Shown piece after piece: positions 13,696 to 22,573 of a stretch of DNA of 31,016 bases (the first letter of the stretch is position 1; every line of letters begins with the position of its first letter). Both the position numbers and the translations under genes were made by a program. The notes under the pieces were generated by a model. That model saw nothing but the letters and a program-made list of their open reading frames with translations. It was not told the origin of the DNA and did no database searches. The stretch is from positions 1 through 31,016 of IMG/VR virus record IMGVR_UViG_3300031857_000899; one strand, given 5' to 3'. The stretch comes from a virus.

Positions 13696-15718
13696 GCTTG
13701 TCAACCTCCCATTCGGTGATTAAGTTAAGCTCTACCTGCTCCGGAAATGCTGGGTTATCAGGCACAGAAACTCTATATGACTCGATCTTTCTTACGATGA
13801 TATCGTTTCTTGGCTCAAGATTGCTTTCAAGACGAAGAGCGACAAAGTCATCATTGATGATAATCGCGCACCAGTCCCCAGGGTTGTACGTTCCGACTGT
13901 AGGAGCAAGAGAACCATTCACAGAGATCTTCAAGTCAGAGACAGGCGGAAGAAACTCAGTCAAGTACCGTTGCGCGTACGAGTACAGTTGATCTTCGTCG
14001 TAGGTGTCGCTTCTTGTCTCTTCTTGGTCGAGCAACGGCCAACCCTGGGAAAGAAAATCAGTAGAAGTAGCTGCCGCGTATGGCTGGCTGGCATCATTAC
14101 CAAGCGTGCTGTCGCTGCCAGTGACAAAGAACCTTGTTGCGGCGTCCTCAGCCGACTCATCAAGAGTGACGTTCGAGATGTTTCCTGGGTACTCAAACAC
14201 GTAGTTCTGCGCGCCGAACCTAGTGATTGGTGAGACTTCTCCTGGAGGCGGAGGATTTGGAAAGTTTATTGGTATAAGAACAAAAGTTCGCTTAAATGAA
14301 GAAGTTGCAGTGTCGTAGCTGCAGTCAATTCTGTACTCAAAGCCGTCGAGAATGTCAGAGTACTCATCTAATTCTTCTCCAATCGACTTTAGCTCGTAGC
14401 CTCTTCTAACCTTGTCAAGTGTGCTGATGTAGACCCCGCTGTACGCTGCAGTCGAGTAGTCTAGACCGAAGTCCGCGTTAGCCGGGTACGGACCGTACGT
14501 GCCGTACACAACCTGCGGTGACGTTGCCGCGGTTCCGCTTGGGCTTATTGACTGAAGAATTTCGCTAGGCGCGTCAGTTCTTACTTGAATAGCAAACGCG
14601 TTGTTATAAACTAAAGAGCCAGGAGGAAATACTTGAGTCACTCTATGGACTCCGTTATATATGGGCTTATCTAAGGTCGCTGCGTCTACGCCAGTAATCG
14701 TGACGTAGTCCCCGACTGAGAAAGTCACCGGAGAAGAAGTCTGCAAAACTCCAATACCTGTCAACGTGCCGTTCTCTTCTACAACAATAGCTGTGCGCGA
14801 AATAATAGACGCACTCGTGGATGACACTGGCGTTGAAGCGACGTTGCCCGCAGTCTTAGCGTACGAAATCGTGGTTGCCGTTGTTGCTGTGACTTCATGA
14901 GTGCCGTTGAACGTGGCGTCAACGCTCAAGACGTCTACGCTCTGCCCGATCGCCACTTCATGATCTGCTCCGATCGTCAGCGTAGCCGTGTTATTGGTGA
15001 GTGACTTGTTAGTGACAGACTTTATTGTCTGCTTAGCGGGCTCGATTTCATCGTTGGGGAAGTCTATGTTTTCAAAGTCAACTAGCATTTCATTGAGAAG
15101 ACTTCGTACGTAGTCAAACGTGTCTACTCTTACCATCGCTGTCACGTTGTTGTATGTGCCGTTGGGCAGACCAGCAACGTTAATTGAGAACGTAGTTGTT
15201 GTCGGAGCAGGAGACGACAGTATCGTCGCGTTGGTGTTATATGTTGCGTTCACTGCTTCGTAGAACGCGATGCGCACCGGCACGCCGGCAGTGAAATTAA
15301 ATGATCCGTTCGTCAACGTAACGTTTGCGACTCCTCCTGACGCGACGACTGTCGCCGGGAAGTCGTGACTGTAGGTTTTCCAGATAAGTCTGTGGTGCAG
15401 GTAGCTAGTGAATTCAGATGCGCTAATAGACAGGTCTCTGCTCTCAACTGAGTACGATCTGCTCCAGATAATTCCGCCCCACACGCACTCGTCGTTTCTT
15501 ACGACGTACAAAGCAGTTTTTCCTGGCATCGTGCTTTCGTACAAGTTGTACGCAGCTGTTTTGTCAATTACGGGAATGTTAGCGCTGAACGTGCCAGCTC
15601 CCTTGATCGCACGCTCATAGCTTACGCCTTTGAGAGGCAGCTCTGCTATGACTGCGTTTGTAAGAAAGTCGGCAACAAAGTAACGGTACTCTGCTACTAA
15701 CGGGTCAAATACTGGCAT
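13688..15718 (-). CDS. Hub-like minor tail protein (Tal/Gp37-like) with inserted beta modules
   Basis: A 676-residue protein starting MPVFDPLVAEYRYFVADF. The N-terminal 130 residues (including AELPLKGVSYERAIKGAG, ALYVVRNDECVWGGIIW and SEFTSYLHHRLIW) fit the siphophage hub/Tal N-terminal domain of actinophage minor tail proteins. The C-terminal part has WPLLDQEETRSDTYDEDQLY followed by AQRYLTEFLPPVSDLKISV and a GDWCAIIINDDF beta strand, as in such hubs. In between lie inserted beta modules; one (about 14810..15030) is related to modules in three other virion proteins. It probably closes the tail tip and links to fibres. ATG 15718 has GGAG ahead. No peptidase motif was recognised. Confidence 0.7.
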   Translation of the reverse strand: MPVFDPLVAEYRYFVADFLTNAVIAELPLKGVSYERAIKGAGTFSANIPVIDKTAAYNLYESTMPGKTALYVVRNDECVWGGIIWSRSYSVESRDLSISASEFTSYLHHRLIWKTYSHDFPATVVASGGVANVTLTNGSFNFTAGVPVRIAFYEAVNATYNTNATILSSPAPTTTTFSINVAGLPNGTYNNVTAMVRVDTFDYVRSLLNEMLVDFENIDFPNDEIEPAKQTIKSVTNKSLTNNTATLTIGADHEVAIGQSVDVLSVDATFNGTHEVTATTATTISYAKTAGNVASTPVSSTSASIISRTAIVVEENGTLTGIGVLQTSSPVTFSVGDYVTITGVDAATLDKPIYNGVHRVTQVFPPGSLVYNNAFAIQVRTDAPSEILQSISPSGTAATSPQVVYGTYGPYPANADFGLDYSTAAYSGVYISTLDKVRRGYELKSIGEELDEYSDILDGFEYRIDCSYDTATSSFKRTFVLIPINFPNPPPPGEVSPITRFGAQNYVFEYPGNISNVTLDESAEDAATRFFVTGSDSTLGNDASQPYAAATSTDFLSQGWPLLDQEETRSDTYDEDQLYSYAQRYLTEFLPPVSDLKISVNGSLAPTVGTYNPGDWCAIIINDDFVALRLESNLEPRNDIIVRKIESYRVSVPDNPAFPEQVELNLITEWEVDKRG
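14810..15030 (-). repeat. Shared ~70-residue beta module, copy in the hub-like protein
   Basis: Encodes SVTNKSLTNNTATLTIGADH, then DATFNGTHEV, TTISYAKTAGNVAST and SSTSAS. The order TNKxLT-ATLT-H-G-V-DATFNG-V-FSY-K-A-NV-ST is the same as in the modules at 15960, 28960 and 30366, so the protein segments share descent. It resembles the FCCH-like beta domains often annotated in phage tail proteins. Confidence 0.7.
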
Positions 15719-15751
15719 TTAAACTTCTCCATGTCGCTTCAGTGTTATTCG

Positions 15752-17350
15752 CTAGCCAATCCATCCGGACCTGTAGTACACCTTGAGAGTAGCTGCTCCG
15801 TTGTTTGTGCCATCATCTGTAAATCTAATGACGTTGTCGCCAGACGCAAGAACAAGCCAATCTGTCAAGGTATCAATCATTACTCTTGCTCCAAGAGTAA
15901 TGCCATTGTACGCTACTTCTCTTTCATACGTGTCAATCTCAAGGATGTCTGCGTCTCTGACCACTGTTCCAGTAGCAATTGCAGTAGACGGCACGTTCTG
16001 TGCTTCTCGTGAAAAACTTACTGAAGTGTTTGACGGAACGTCGGTGACTTCGTATTCTCCGTTAAATGTCGAATCGACGCCCGACACCGTAATCGTGTCG
16101 CCCTCGATGATCGTATGCGCTGATGAAAAAGTCAAAGTTGCGACGTTTGACGTAAGAACTTTGTTGGTTACTGTTTTTGTTTCAGACCCGCGAAGAGTGT
16201 CAATTACAGTGAGCACTTCTCCGTTTGTTTCGTTGACAATCGTAAGATCTCCCGTGCTTGGCCCAGTTATTTCTAAGAACACGGCCACGTCGTAGTTGCC
16301 TTGGTTTGTTATCGTGTCAGAACCGCTTGCGCCGTCGTACGTGTAGTTGACAAGATCAAGCCACTCTATCTGAATATCGTTTAACTTTTCTGCGTACTCT
16401 TCAGCATACGCTACGCTGCCGCTACTGAACTTGCCAAGATGCTGCCCAGTAGAGTTGTAATGAGATATTGCAGACGTAGACGTAACTATCGCACCGCTGA
16501 CAACTCTTGGTATGACTACCTCATGCGAGCCGTCGTTAAAACTAAACGCTAGCAATGTCTCTACTTCTCCATAGTTTGCAACTAGTGGGCGAGCAGTAAG
16601 AGACAAGTTTCCAGCGACTACAGGGACTGGAGCTCCTGTTGGGTACAAACTTGCTGGCAGACCGGCGTTAGTAATTTGAGTAGACGTCGGGTAGCTGTTA
16701 ACAGTCACCGTACCGAGCTTTTTAGACGGTATGGTCGCAAGATCGTACCCATCCGGGTCTTCTTCGTTCCACGAATACTTAATTGGATCAGCCGCGCGAA
16801 GACCAATTGAAAACTCAGTACGCCCGCGGGGATTAACATTCGCGATATTAGGTCTGCCGCTTAGTCTGACGTACGACGCTCTGGTCGGGTTCTCTTTTGT
16901 CTTCAGCCACGCGCCTGTGTAGACAAGATTAGTCGCACGAATTAGTTTATCGCGTGCCGCCGAAGTATAGCTCGGGTCTGGTGGAAGAAACACACCATTA
17001 AGAGTAAGCTGACGCGCGGTCCATCTGCCCCGAGCGTCGTACGACCCGTCTCGCCAGCCACGCGTGACATCTGGGATCTCAGGATCTGGATGCACCCACC
17101 AGCCTTCAATGTCAGTGCACACCCAGACAACGTTGTTTTCGTCTATATTGTTAAGTATCAAGTCTCCAATAATCACGTCTCCCTTGAGCTTCATGCCCGT
17201 AAAGTGCGGAGGTGGTACTGGAGAAAGAACCTTGTTTACTATAGATGTTTCTACAGCCTGCCCGTATGAGTCCGGATACAGATACGCGCCGTACCCGTTC
17301 TGTCCGTACGTTAAGTACGTTTCAGTTATTGAGTTGTTAAATACTGGCAT
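15752..17350 (-). CDS. Distal tail (Dit-like) minor tail protein with inserted beta module
   Basis: A 532-residue protein. Residues 1-215 look like the Dit/minor tail family of actinobacteriophages: PPPHFTGMKLKGDVIIGDL, then GWWVHPDPEIPDVTRGWRDG, ARGRWTARQLTLNGVFLPPD, and FSIGLRAADPIKYSW, the usual place of the GDW-like first half of Dit that joins the tube to the tip. After about 215 the C-terminal half is beta-rich and includes a shared module (15960..16190) and a final ADILEIDTYEREVAYNG stretch with GDNVIRFTDDG near the end, typical of Dit C-termini. Its start codon overlaps the previous stop by 14 bp. The first 12 bases of this gene and the hub gene are identical. Confidence 0.75.
   Translation of the reverse strand: MPVFNNSITETYLTYGQNGYGAYLYPDSYGQAVETSIVNKVLSPVPPPHFTGMKLKGDVIIGDLILNNIDENNVVWVCTDIEGWWVHPDPEIPDVTRGWRDGSYDARGRWTARQLTLNGVFLPPDPSYTSAARDKLIRATNLVYTGAWLKTKENPTRASYVRLSGRPNIANVNPRGRTEFSIGLRAADPIKYSWNEEDPDGYDLATIPSKKLGTVTVNSYPTSTQITNAGLPASLYPTGAPVPVVAGNLSLTARPLVANYGEVETLLAFSFNDGSHEVVIPRVVSGAIVTSTSAISHYNSTGQHLGKFSSGSVAYAEEYAEKLNDIQIEWLDLVNYTYDGASGSDTITNQGNYDVAVFLEITGPSTGDLTIVNETNGEVLTVIDTLRGSETKTVTNKVLTSNVATLTFSSAHTIIEGDTITVSGVDSTFNGEYEVTDVPSNTSVSFSREAQNVPSTAIATGTVVRDADILEIDTYEREVAYNGITLGARVMIDTLTDWLVLASGDNVIRFTDDGTNNGAATLKVYYRSGWIG
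15960..16190 (-). repeat. Shared ~70-residue beta module, copy in the Dit-like protein
   Basis: Encodes KTVTNKVLTSNVATLTFSSA, then GDTITVSGVDSTFNGEYEV, SVSFSREAQNVPST and ATGTVV. It matches the module in the hub (14810), the adaptor (28960) and the major tail protein (30366) in motif order and spacing but is not nearly identical at DNA level, so the copies are diverged. Confidence 0.75.
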
Positions 17351-18461
17351 TGTCTAAGGTCTCTCTACGAACGGCAAGCGTAGCGACGTAGATAGCAAAC
17401 GACGGACTTAGCTTCGTTTCTCTTTTGTCCTGCATTGCTTGAACAACTGTATCAATGTCATCAACTGTGAACTTGTCCATTGACAGTTCAAGTTCGTCAA
17501 TCAACGCGCTCTGTCTTTTGGACACTATTTCTTCCTCACGAGCAGCGACGTCTTCGACGTCGTCGACTGTGTTGTCAAACAAAGCAAGAAGACGCGGAAG
17601 ACTGAGATGGCACATCTTCTTCTTAAGCTCTGTGTCTACGGTGGCAGACATCGGTACCGGTGAGAGCGATCTTGCGCGTGCGTTTGGCTCGCCTAAGAGG
17701 TACTTGACTACCTGCATATCAAGTTGATTTTCTCTGATGTCAGCAATAAGCTCTTGGCTAAACTGCATTTTCTCGAGAAACTCATGCGCCTTTACGGCAA
17801 TTGTCTCTGAGTTATCCCAAGGAGACTCAGAAACGTCTGCCCACTCGGTGATCAGCTTCAGCAGCTCCGGAAGAGTGCGTGCCGCTCTCGGAAGTTCGTA
17901 TTCTTCAAGATGAAAATCTTCTACCTCAGCGTCGCGCGTGCCGTTGACGTAGATGATGTGAGCAAGACCGCTGACAGAGAAGACTGGTTCATAGACAATG
18001 ATCTCGCTTAGGTCAGCAAACAACGGGTCATACTCAACATCGTTCTTCATGAAGAACTGCGGGCCGTATCTGTTGTAGTCGCACCGCCAGCCGTATCCGT
18101 CTGCTGGGACGGGTACCGAGTTTTCAAAGATAAAGAATCCTCTATTTTCAGCCGCAGGTATTTTGTAGTACTGATGCAGTCTTTCATACGTCTGAGTGTT
18201 TATGACTTCAGTGACGCCTTGATCATCAACTGCCCTGAGACTGTAGTCTACAAAGACTTTGTTGATTGAGTGAATTGCGATAAGAACTTTGCCGTCGTTC
18301 ATTCTGAACGCCGAGAAATCTTCAAATGGAGTCTCTCCGTCTACGGTGTTTACGCTCATCTCAACGTAGTCAGAGTGCCTGCCAGCGTTCTGAAGCATGT
18401 AGTACCCAACAGTGCTTTCATACTGTTTTAGCTGATTGGCGTCAAAAAGTTGAACTCTCAT
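17337..18461 (-). CDS. Tail-region protein of unknown function
   Basis: A 374-residue protein (MRVQLFDANQLKQYE...). The first half is mixed beta with aromatic residues (GYYMLQNAGRHSDY; ENRGFFIFENSVPV; DGYGWRCDYNRYGPQFF). The second half is largely helical and acidic (EYELPRAARTLPELLKLITE; VDDVEDVAAREEEIVSKRQS), with no fibre-type repeats. No family was recognised. Its place between the FN3/Gly-rich protein and the Dit-like gene suggests a tail-tip or assembly role. The ATG follows GGAGTG by four bases, so it is strongly expressed if transcribed. Other options are a baseplate-associated or packaging-linked factor. Confidence 0.75.
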   Translation of the reverse strand: MRVQLFDANQLKQYESTVGYYMLQNAGRHSDYVEMSVNTVDGETPFEDFSAFRMNDGKVLIAIHSINKVFVDYSLRAVDDQGVTEVINTQTYERLHQYYKIPAAENRGFFIFENSVPVPADGYGWRCDYNRYGPQFFMKNDVEYDPLFADLSEIIVYEPVFSVSGLAHIIYVNGTRDAEVEDFHLEEYELPRAARTLPELLKLITEWADVSESPWDNSETIAVKAHEFLEKMQFSQELIADIRENQLDMQVVKYLLGEPNARARSLSPVPMSATVDTELKKKMCHLSLPRLLALFDNTVDDVEDVAAREEEIVSKRQSALIDELELSMDKFTVDDIDTVVQAMQDKRETKLSPSFAIYVATLAVRRETLDNASI

Positions 18462-18462
18462 T

Positions 18463-20385
18463 TTACACTCCGTAGTACTTAAATCTCACGACGCCGGCGG
18501 TCGCCCCTGGCGAATTATTTCCTCTTGCACCTTTACCATACGTGCCGTAGGTGCCGTCGCTACCAATGCTTGTCCCAGACCAAGTAGAACCGCCGCCGCC
18601 TGCTCCGCCTTCAACACCGTATACTGTTACTCCATCTCCACCATTTCCGCCGGAGTTCGTGCCACTTGTTGCACTCGTACTCGCAGCGCCAGCGCTCCCA
18701 GCGCCTCCGGCGCCGCCACCGCCGCCATAGCCCCATCTTTCAGTCTTGTCTGTCGCGCTGTACACTGACGCGCCTGCAGCATTTGAAGTATTAGTACCAC
18801 TTCCGCTGCTGCCAGAAAACATAGCTCCTGGAGGCGCGGGGTAGTCATTGCTGCCGTTGCCGCCCCCTGTAGCTGAATAGCTGCCACCAGAAAGACCAGA
18901 TATCGTGGTAGTACCGCCGCCAGCAGCGCCAACAGTCCACGAAACATATCCGCTGCTGTCCGTGACTTCTATTGACGCACTGCTTCGATAGCCGCCACCG
19001 CCACCCGCAGCTCCGTATGTTCCGTAGTTTCCACCTCCGCCAAAGATCACTACTTCAATAATTGATGGATTGATTCTTGATCCACCGCGAGGAGTAATTG
19101 TTGGAATCGTTCTATTGCCGTCGCTTTGAGTCAGAACAGTTTCTTTGATACCCCACGTCGTAAAACTCGTAGAAGAACTTGTTGTCGTTCCTGCTTCGTT
19201 TGTCGCAGCTACTCGGACGTAGTGTAGGGTTCCGACGGGAAGCCCTGTTTCATTGAAGTACGCGTCTGTCGTCCCGACGGCTGTTTTCTCCGTGTATGTC
19301 CCAAATCCGCTCGAAGTCGAGTACTGAAAAGTGACGGACGACAACGTCCCGCCATTGGCGCTAATTGTTGCGTTGAACGTCGCGCGATCTTGGTTGAATC
19401 TGTCAACAGTGATGCTGTTTACAATTGGCAGCCCGCGCGGAGTAGTCCCTGTTGAGACAGGAGAAGATTCAGCACCATCTCCAACGCTGTTGATCGCTCG
19501 AAGCTTTACGTAGTATGCTTGACCGTTCGTGAGACCCGTGATTACTACAGGAGACGTCGTGTCAGCTGGGCTAAACGCAGTCCATGCGCCGTACGATGAA
19601 CCGCCGTTAGTAGACAGCGCGTACTGATAATTTGTAATCGCATCTCCACCATTTGAGCCAGCAGTAAACGCAATTGACAGCTGTTGGTTCCCCGGAGTAG
19701 ATACAAGAGACGTCGGAGCAGAAGGCGTAGTCGCTGGAGTCACAGCAGAAGACGGCGTCGAGTAAGAACTTTGCAGAGTAGCGTTGTTTACTGCAGCTAC
19801 TCTGAAGATGTAGCTCGTGCCGTTAATTAGGGAAGTTACAATTGCCGACGTTGCCGTAGACACGCCATCATTGAAGGTGTTCCAACTGCTGCCGCTGTCG
19901 GAAGAATACTGAATTACGTAGTCGCTCAATGCGACTCCGCCAGTGTTCCCTGGAGCAGTCCAAGTAAGACTGACCTGCGCGTTCCCTCGAGTACCGGAGA
20001 CTCCTGTTGGCGGATCTGGGTTTGAGGCGGTGATCTCGACAGGTGAAGACTTCGCCGTGTATGGGCCTTGGCCAATTACGTTGACCGCCGCGACGCGAAA
20101 AACGTACGTGGTTGCCCCTGAAAGGCCTGTCACAGTCGCAGAAGTAGAAGAACTCGTGCCATCTGAGAACGTGTTCCACGAGCTGCCGTCATCTGAAGAA
20201 TATTGAACTGCGTAGTCAGTTATTGCTGATCCGCCGTTGGATACCGGCGCGTTCCAAGTTAGGTCGACGACAAACGCGCCAAGGCCACTGTCGTACCGAA
20301 GCGTCGGTGACAAGTTTAGAGGCACGCCGGGAGCACCAGCGCCACCTCCGCTACTCGATTCAACGCCAACAATACGAGTCGTCAT
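18463..20385 (-). CDS. Minor tail protein: four FN3-like domains and a glycine-rich adhesin tail
   Basis: A 640-residue protein. After a short start (MTTRIVGVESSSGGG) there are four tandem fibronectin-III-like domains of about 95 residues; each has an ITDY-, LSDY- or ITNY-type strand, YSSDSGSSWNTF, and a T-x-Y-x-F/V-RVAAVN strand. About residues 425-640 are glycine-rich: VVIFGGGGNYG, AAGGGGGYRSS, YGGGGGAGGAGSAG and GGNGGDG, ending GVVRFKYYGV. Such Gly-rich sheets recall the polyglycine-II host-recognition tips of phage adhesins. This protein may touch the host surface. The start ATG 20385 overlaps the previous TGA as ATGA; an ATG 30 bases upstream is rejected because it would overlap the fibre gene by 34 bp. 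Confidence 0.8.
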   Translation of the reverse strand: MTTRIVGVESSSGGGAGAPGVPLNLSPTLRYDSGLGAFVVDLTWNAPVSNGGSAITDYAVQYSSDDGSSWNTFSDGTSSSTSATVTGLSGATTYVFRVAAVNVIGQGPYTAKSSPVEITASNPDPPTGVSGTRGNAQVSLTWTAPGNTGGVALSDYVIQYSSDSGSSWNTFNDGVSTATSAIVTSLINGTSYIFRVAAVNNATLQSSYSTPSSAVTPATTPSAPTSLVSTPGNQQLSIAFTAGSNGGDAITNYQYALSTNGGSSYGAWTAFSPADTTSPVVITGLTNGQAYYVKLRAINSVGDGAESSPVSTGTTPRGLPIVNSITVDRFNQDRATFNATISANGGTLSSVTFQYSTSSGFGTYTEKTAVGTTDAYFNETGLPVGTLHYVRVAATNEAGTTTSSSTSFTTWGIKETVLTQSDGNRTIPTITPRGGSRINPSIIEVVIFGGGGNYGTYGAAGGGGGYRSSASIEVTDSSGYVSWTVGAAGGGTTTISGLSGGSYSATGGGNGSNDYPAPPGAMFSGSSGSGTNTSNAAGASVYSATDKTERWGYGGGGGAGGAGSAGAASTSATSGTNSGGNGGDGVTVYGVEGGAGGGGSTWSGTSIGSDGTYGTYGKGARGNNSPGATAGVVRFKYYGV

Positions 20386-22532
20386 GAAGCCGCCAAGTTG
20401 CCAATGAGATACCAAACGTTTGTGTCACGCTTGATCAGCGTTCCCGCGGCGTACTGCACTGCGAGGAACAGCTTGGACGAGTCAGAAAGAATTGTCACTC
20501 CGGCGCCAGCGGCAAACTGAACCTTGCCAGTGCTGTTTCTAACAACCGTAATCTGAGTGCCAATTGCAATTGGCACTGTGTTGTTTGGCGGAACTGTCAG
20601 AACAGCGTCCGTCGAGTTGGTCATCTCAACTACCTTGCCTGCGTCGGAAGTTGCAAGCGTGTAGCTCGATGACTGCGCTACGATTGACGCCGGCCCAAGA
20701 ACTGTCGTGCCACTGACGGTCAGGCCATTGTTGATTGTTGTAGTGCCAGAGGAAGCGCCAATGCTAAGCGCGGTTGCCGCGCCTGCAAAGTTGATTGTCG
20801 TTGCAGTAGTGTTGACTAGTGCAAAGGTTGTGCTGCCTGTAGTAAGCGAAGTCGTGAGGTTTGGACTCGTGTCAAGAACAACGCTCCCAGAGCCGGTAGT
20901 GCTAGTAACGCTGAGCGTGCCGTCACTGTTGCTCGTTGTGACGATGCCGTTGCTTGTGAGGCTGCCGAGTTTCTTGTTTGTCAGAGACTCTGAGCCAGCA
21001 AGTGTGGCAAGAGTTCCCGTGGCAGGAAGCGCGACTGAGGTGTTTCCAGAGGTTGTAAAGTCCACCGTGTGAGTGCTTGAACCAATTGTAGTGTTCCCGC
21101 TGACGGTAATCGTCTTGCCCGTGTTGGCGACTCCTGTGCCGCCGTACTGGCCCGCAACAACTCCACCGTTCCATGTACCAGAGGAAATCGTTCCGACGCT
21201 TGTGAGTGATGAGGAGACAACGTTTGAACCAAGGCCAGTAGCGCTGAGAACAGTTGTTCCGTTGATCTCGTAGACTTTGCCAGACAATAGGTTGAAATCC
21301 TCGGACGACGTCCACGCCGCGGTAGAGCTTACCCAGTTGAGAGTCTTATCTGTAGTGCCTCTAAGAGTGACACCGCCACCGTCAGCTGTCACGTCCGACG
21401 GACTAGACACAGAGCCAAGTTCGATGTTCTTGTCATCAACTGAGATCGTTGTCGCATTGACAGTAGTTGTAGTGCCGTTTACGGTGAGGTCGCCTGTCAC
21501 GACAAGGCTGTTATTCACAGTCGTCGTGCCGCTTGCCGCGCCGATGCTTAGAGTTGTAGCAGCTCCCGCAAAGTTCACCGTTGTCGCGCCGGTATTGACA
21601 AGAGCAAACGACGCGCTCGCAGTTGTGATGCTGGTAGCAACTGAAGGAGTTGTCAGGGCAGGGCTCGTAGCAAGAACTGCGTCGCCAGATCCCGTTGTGC
21701 TGGTAACGCTTAGCGTACCGTCTCCACCAGATGTTGTGACGATGCCGTTGCTTGTGAGGCTGCCGAGTTTCTTGTTTGTCAGAGACTCTGAGCCAGCAAG
21801 CGTGGCAAGAGTGCCAGAAGACGGCAATGTCAATGACGTAGTTGCGCCAAGAGTCAGAGTCAAGTTATAGGCACCGCTTGTCTCAAGATTGCCGCCAAGC
21901 GTAATCGTCTTGCCCGTGTTGGCGACTCCTGTGCCGCCGTACTGGCCCGCAACAACTCCACCGTTCCATGTACCAGAGGAAATCGTTCCGACGCTTGTGA
22001 GTGATGAGGAGACAACGTTAGACGCAAGAGTAGTTCCAGTAATGCTAGCCGCGGCATTGAAAACGGCGTATGTGCTGCCGTCGTTGGTGTACTCCCACCG
22101 GTCGTCTGTTTCGTTCCAGCGAATCTGCACGTTTGTAGAAGTGCCACGTTCAATTTCAATCGCCGCGTTCTCAGTAGGAGAGCCAGTGACGTCATTATTT
22201 AGCACAATGACGTTGTCGGAGATGTTCAGCGTCGTCGTGTTGATCGTCGTGGTCGTACCGTTGATTGTCAGGTCACCGGTGATGACAACGTTTCCGGACA
22301 CAGCAAGCGCGGTAAGAGTCCCCAGAGAAGTCAGACTCGAGAACAGAACGTTGCTTGCAAGAGTCGTCCCGACTACGCCGCTGGCGAGAGCCTTTGTCGC
22401 GGGTATGCTCGACGCGCTTTGATAGGTAAATCTTCCGTCAATCGCGTTAATTGCCGCGTTTAGGGTAGTTCCCCAGTTTGTATCACCGTTCTCTGGGATA
22501 GGTGTCGTACCGTCAATTAGATACGTTGCCAC
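20382..22532 (-). CDS. Repetitive tail fibre-like protein
   Basis: A 716-residue protein starting at GTG 22532 (MATYLIDGTTPIPENGD), with GGAG six bases ahead; an upstream TTG at 22553 has no such site. The sequence is Ser/Thr/Gly-rich with repeated phrases: SSLTSVGTISSGTWNGG, VVAGQYGGTGVANTGKTIT, ATLAGSESLTNKKLGSLTS and DLTVNGTTTTVNATT, each seen twice or more. This is the style of trimeric beta-helical fibres common in aquatic phages. The C-terminal 110 residues (SYTLATSDAGKVVEM, KVQFAAGAGVTILSD) resemble the fibre-tip domain found in many tail fibres. It follows the tape measure and precedes the adhesin-like protein. Exact DNA repeats inside it offer recombination points. Confidence 0.82.
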   Translation of the reverse strand: MATYLIDGTTPIPENGDTNWGTTLNAAINAIDGRFTYQSASSIPATKALASGVVGTTLASNVLFSSLTSLGTLTALAVSGNVVITGDLTINGTTTTINTTTLNISDNVIVLNNDVTGSPTENAAIEIERGTSTNVQIRWNETDDRWEYTNDGSTYAVFNAAASITGTTLASNVVSSSLTSVGTISSGTWNGGVVAGQYGGTGVANTGKTITLGGNLETSGAYNLTLTLGATTSLTLPSSGTLATLAGSESLTNKKLGSLTSNGIVTTSGGDGTLSVTSTTGSGDAVLATSPALTTPSVATSITTASASFALVNTGATTVNFAGAATTLSIGAASGTTTVNNSLVVTGDLTVNGTTTTVNATTISVDDKNIELGSVSSPSDVTADGGGVTLRGTTDKTLNWVSSTAAWTSSEDFNLLSGKVYEINGTTVLSATGLGSNVVSSSLTSVGTISSGTWNGGVVAGQYGGTGVANTGKTITVSGNTTIGSSTHTVDFTTSGNTSVALPATGTLATLAGSESLTNKKLGSLTSNGIVTTSNSDGTLSVTSTTGSGSVVLDTSPNLTTSLTTGSTTFALVNTTATTINFAGAATALSIGASSGTTTINNGLTVSGTTVLGPASIVAQSSSYTLATSDAGKVVEMTNSTDAVLTVPPNNTVPIAIGTQITVVRNSTGKVQFAAGAGVTILSDSSKLFLAVQYAAGTLIKRDTNVWYLIGNLAAS
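20935..21800. repeat. 68-bp exact internal repeat pair in the fibre gene
   Basis: Positions 20935..21002 and 21733..21800 are identical 68-bp stretches, 798 bp apart, encoding the SESLTNKKLGSLTSNGIVTT region. A single mismatch follows and then further similarity. The distance is a multiple of three, so recombination between copies would keep the reading frame. Confidence 0.9.
21106..22019. repeat. 119-bp exact internal repeat pair in the fibre gene
   Basis: Positions 21106..21224 and 21901..22019 are identical over 119 bp, 795 bp apart, encoding the SSLTSVGTISSGTWNGG to GVANTGKTIT phrases. Together with the 68-bp pair this shows a duplicated segment of about 265 residues. In-frame deletion or gain by recombination is possible. 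Confidence 0.9.
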
Positions 22533-22560
22533 GATGTTCTCCGTTTCGTACAATTATTTA

Positions 22561-22569
22561 GCTGTATCA
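22561..22569 (-). promoter_or_regulatory. Extended -10-like promoter element TGATACAGC
   Basis: The 41-bp gap between the tape measure stop and the fibre start contains TTATGATACAGC on the minus strand, sharing TGATACAG with the elements at 7190 and 12619. It is about 30 bases from GTG 22532, allowing a short leader with the GGAG site. It would give the fibre and tail-tip genes their own transcript. Confidence 0.4.
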
Positions 22570-22573
22570 TAAC

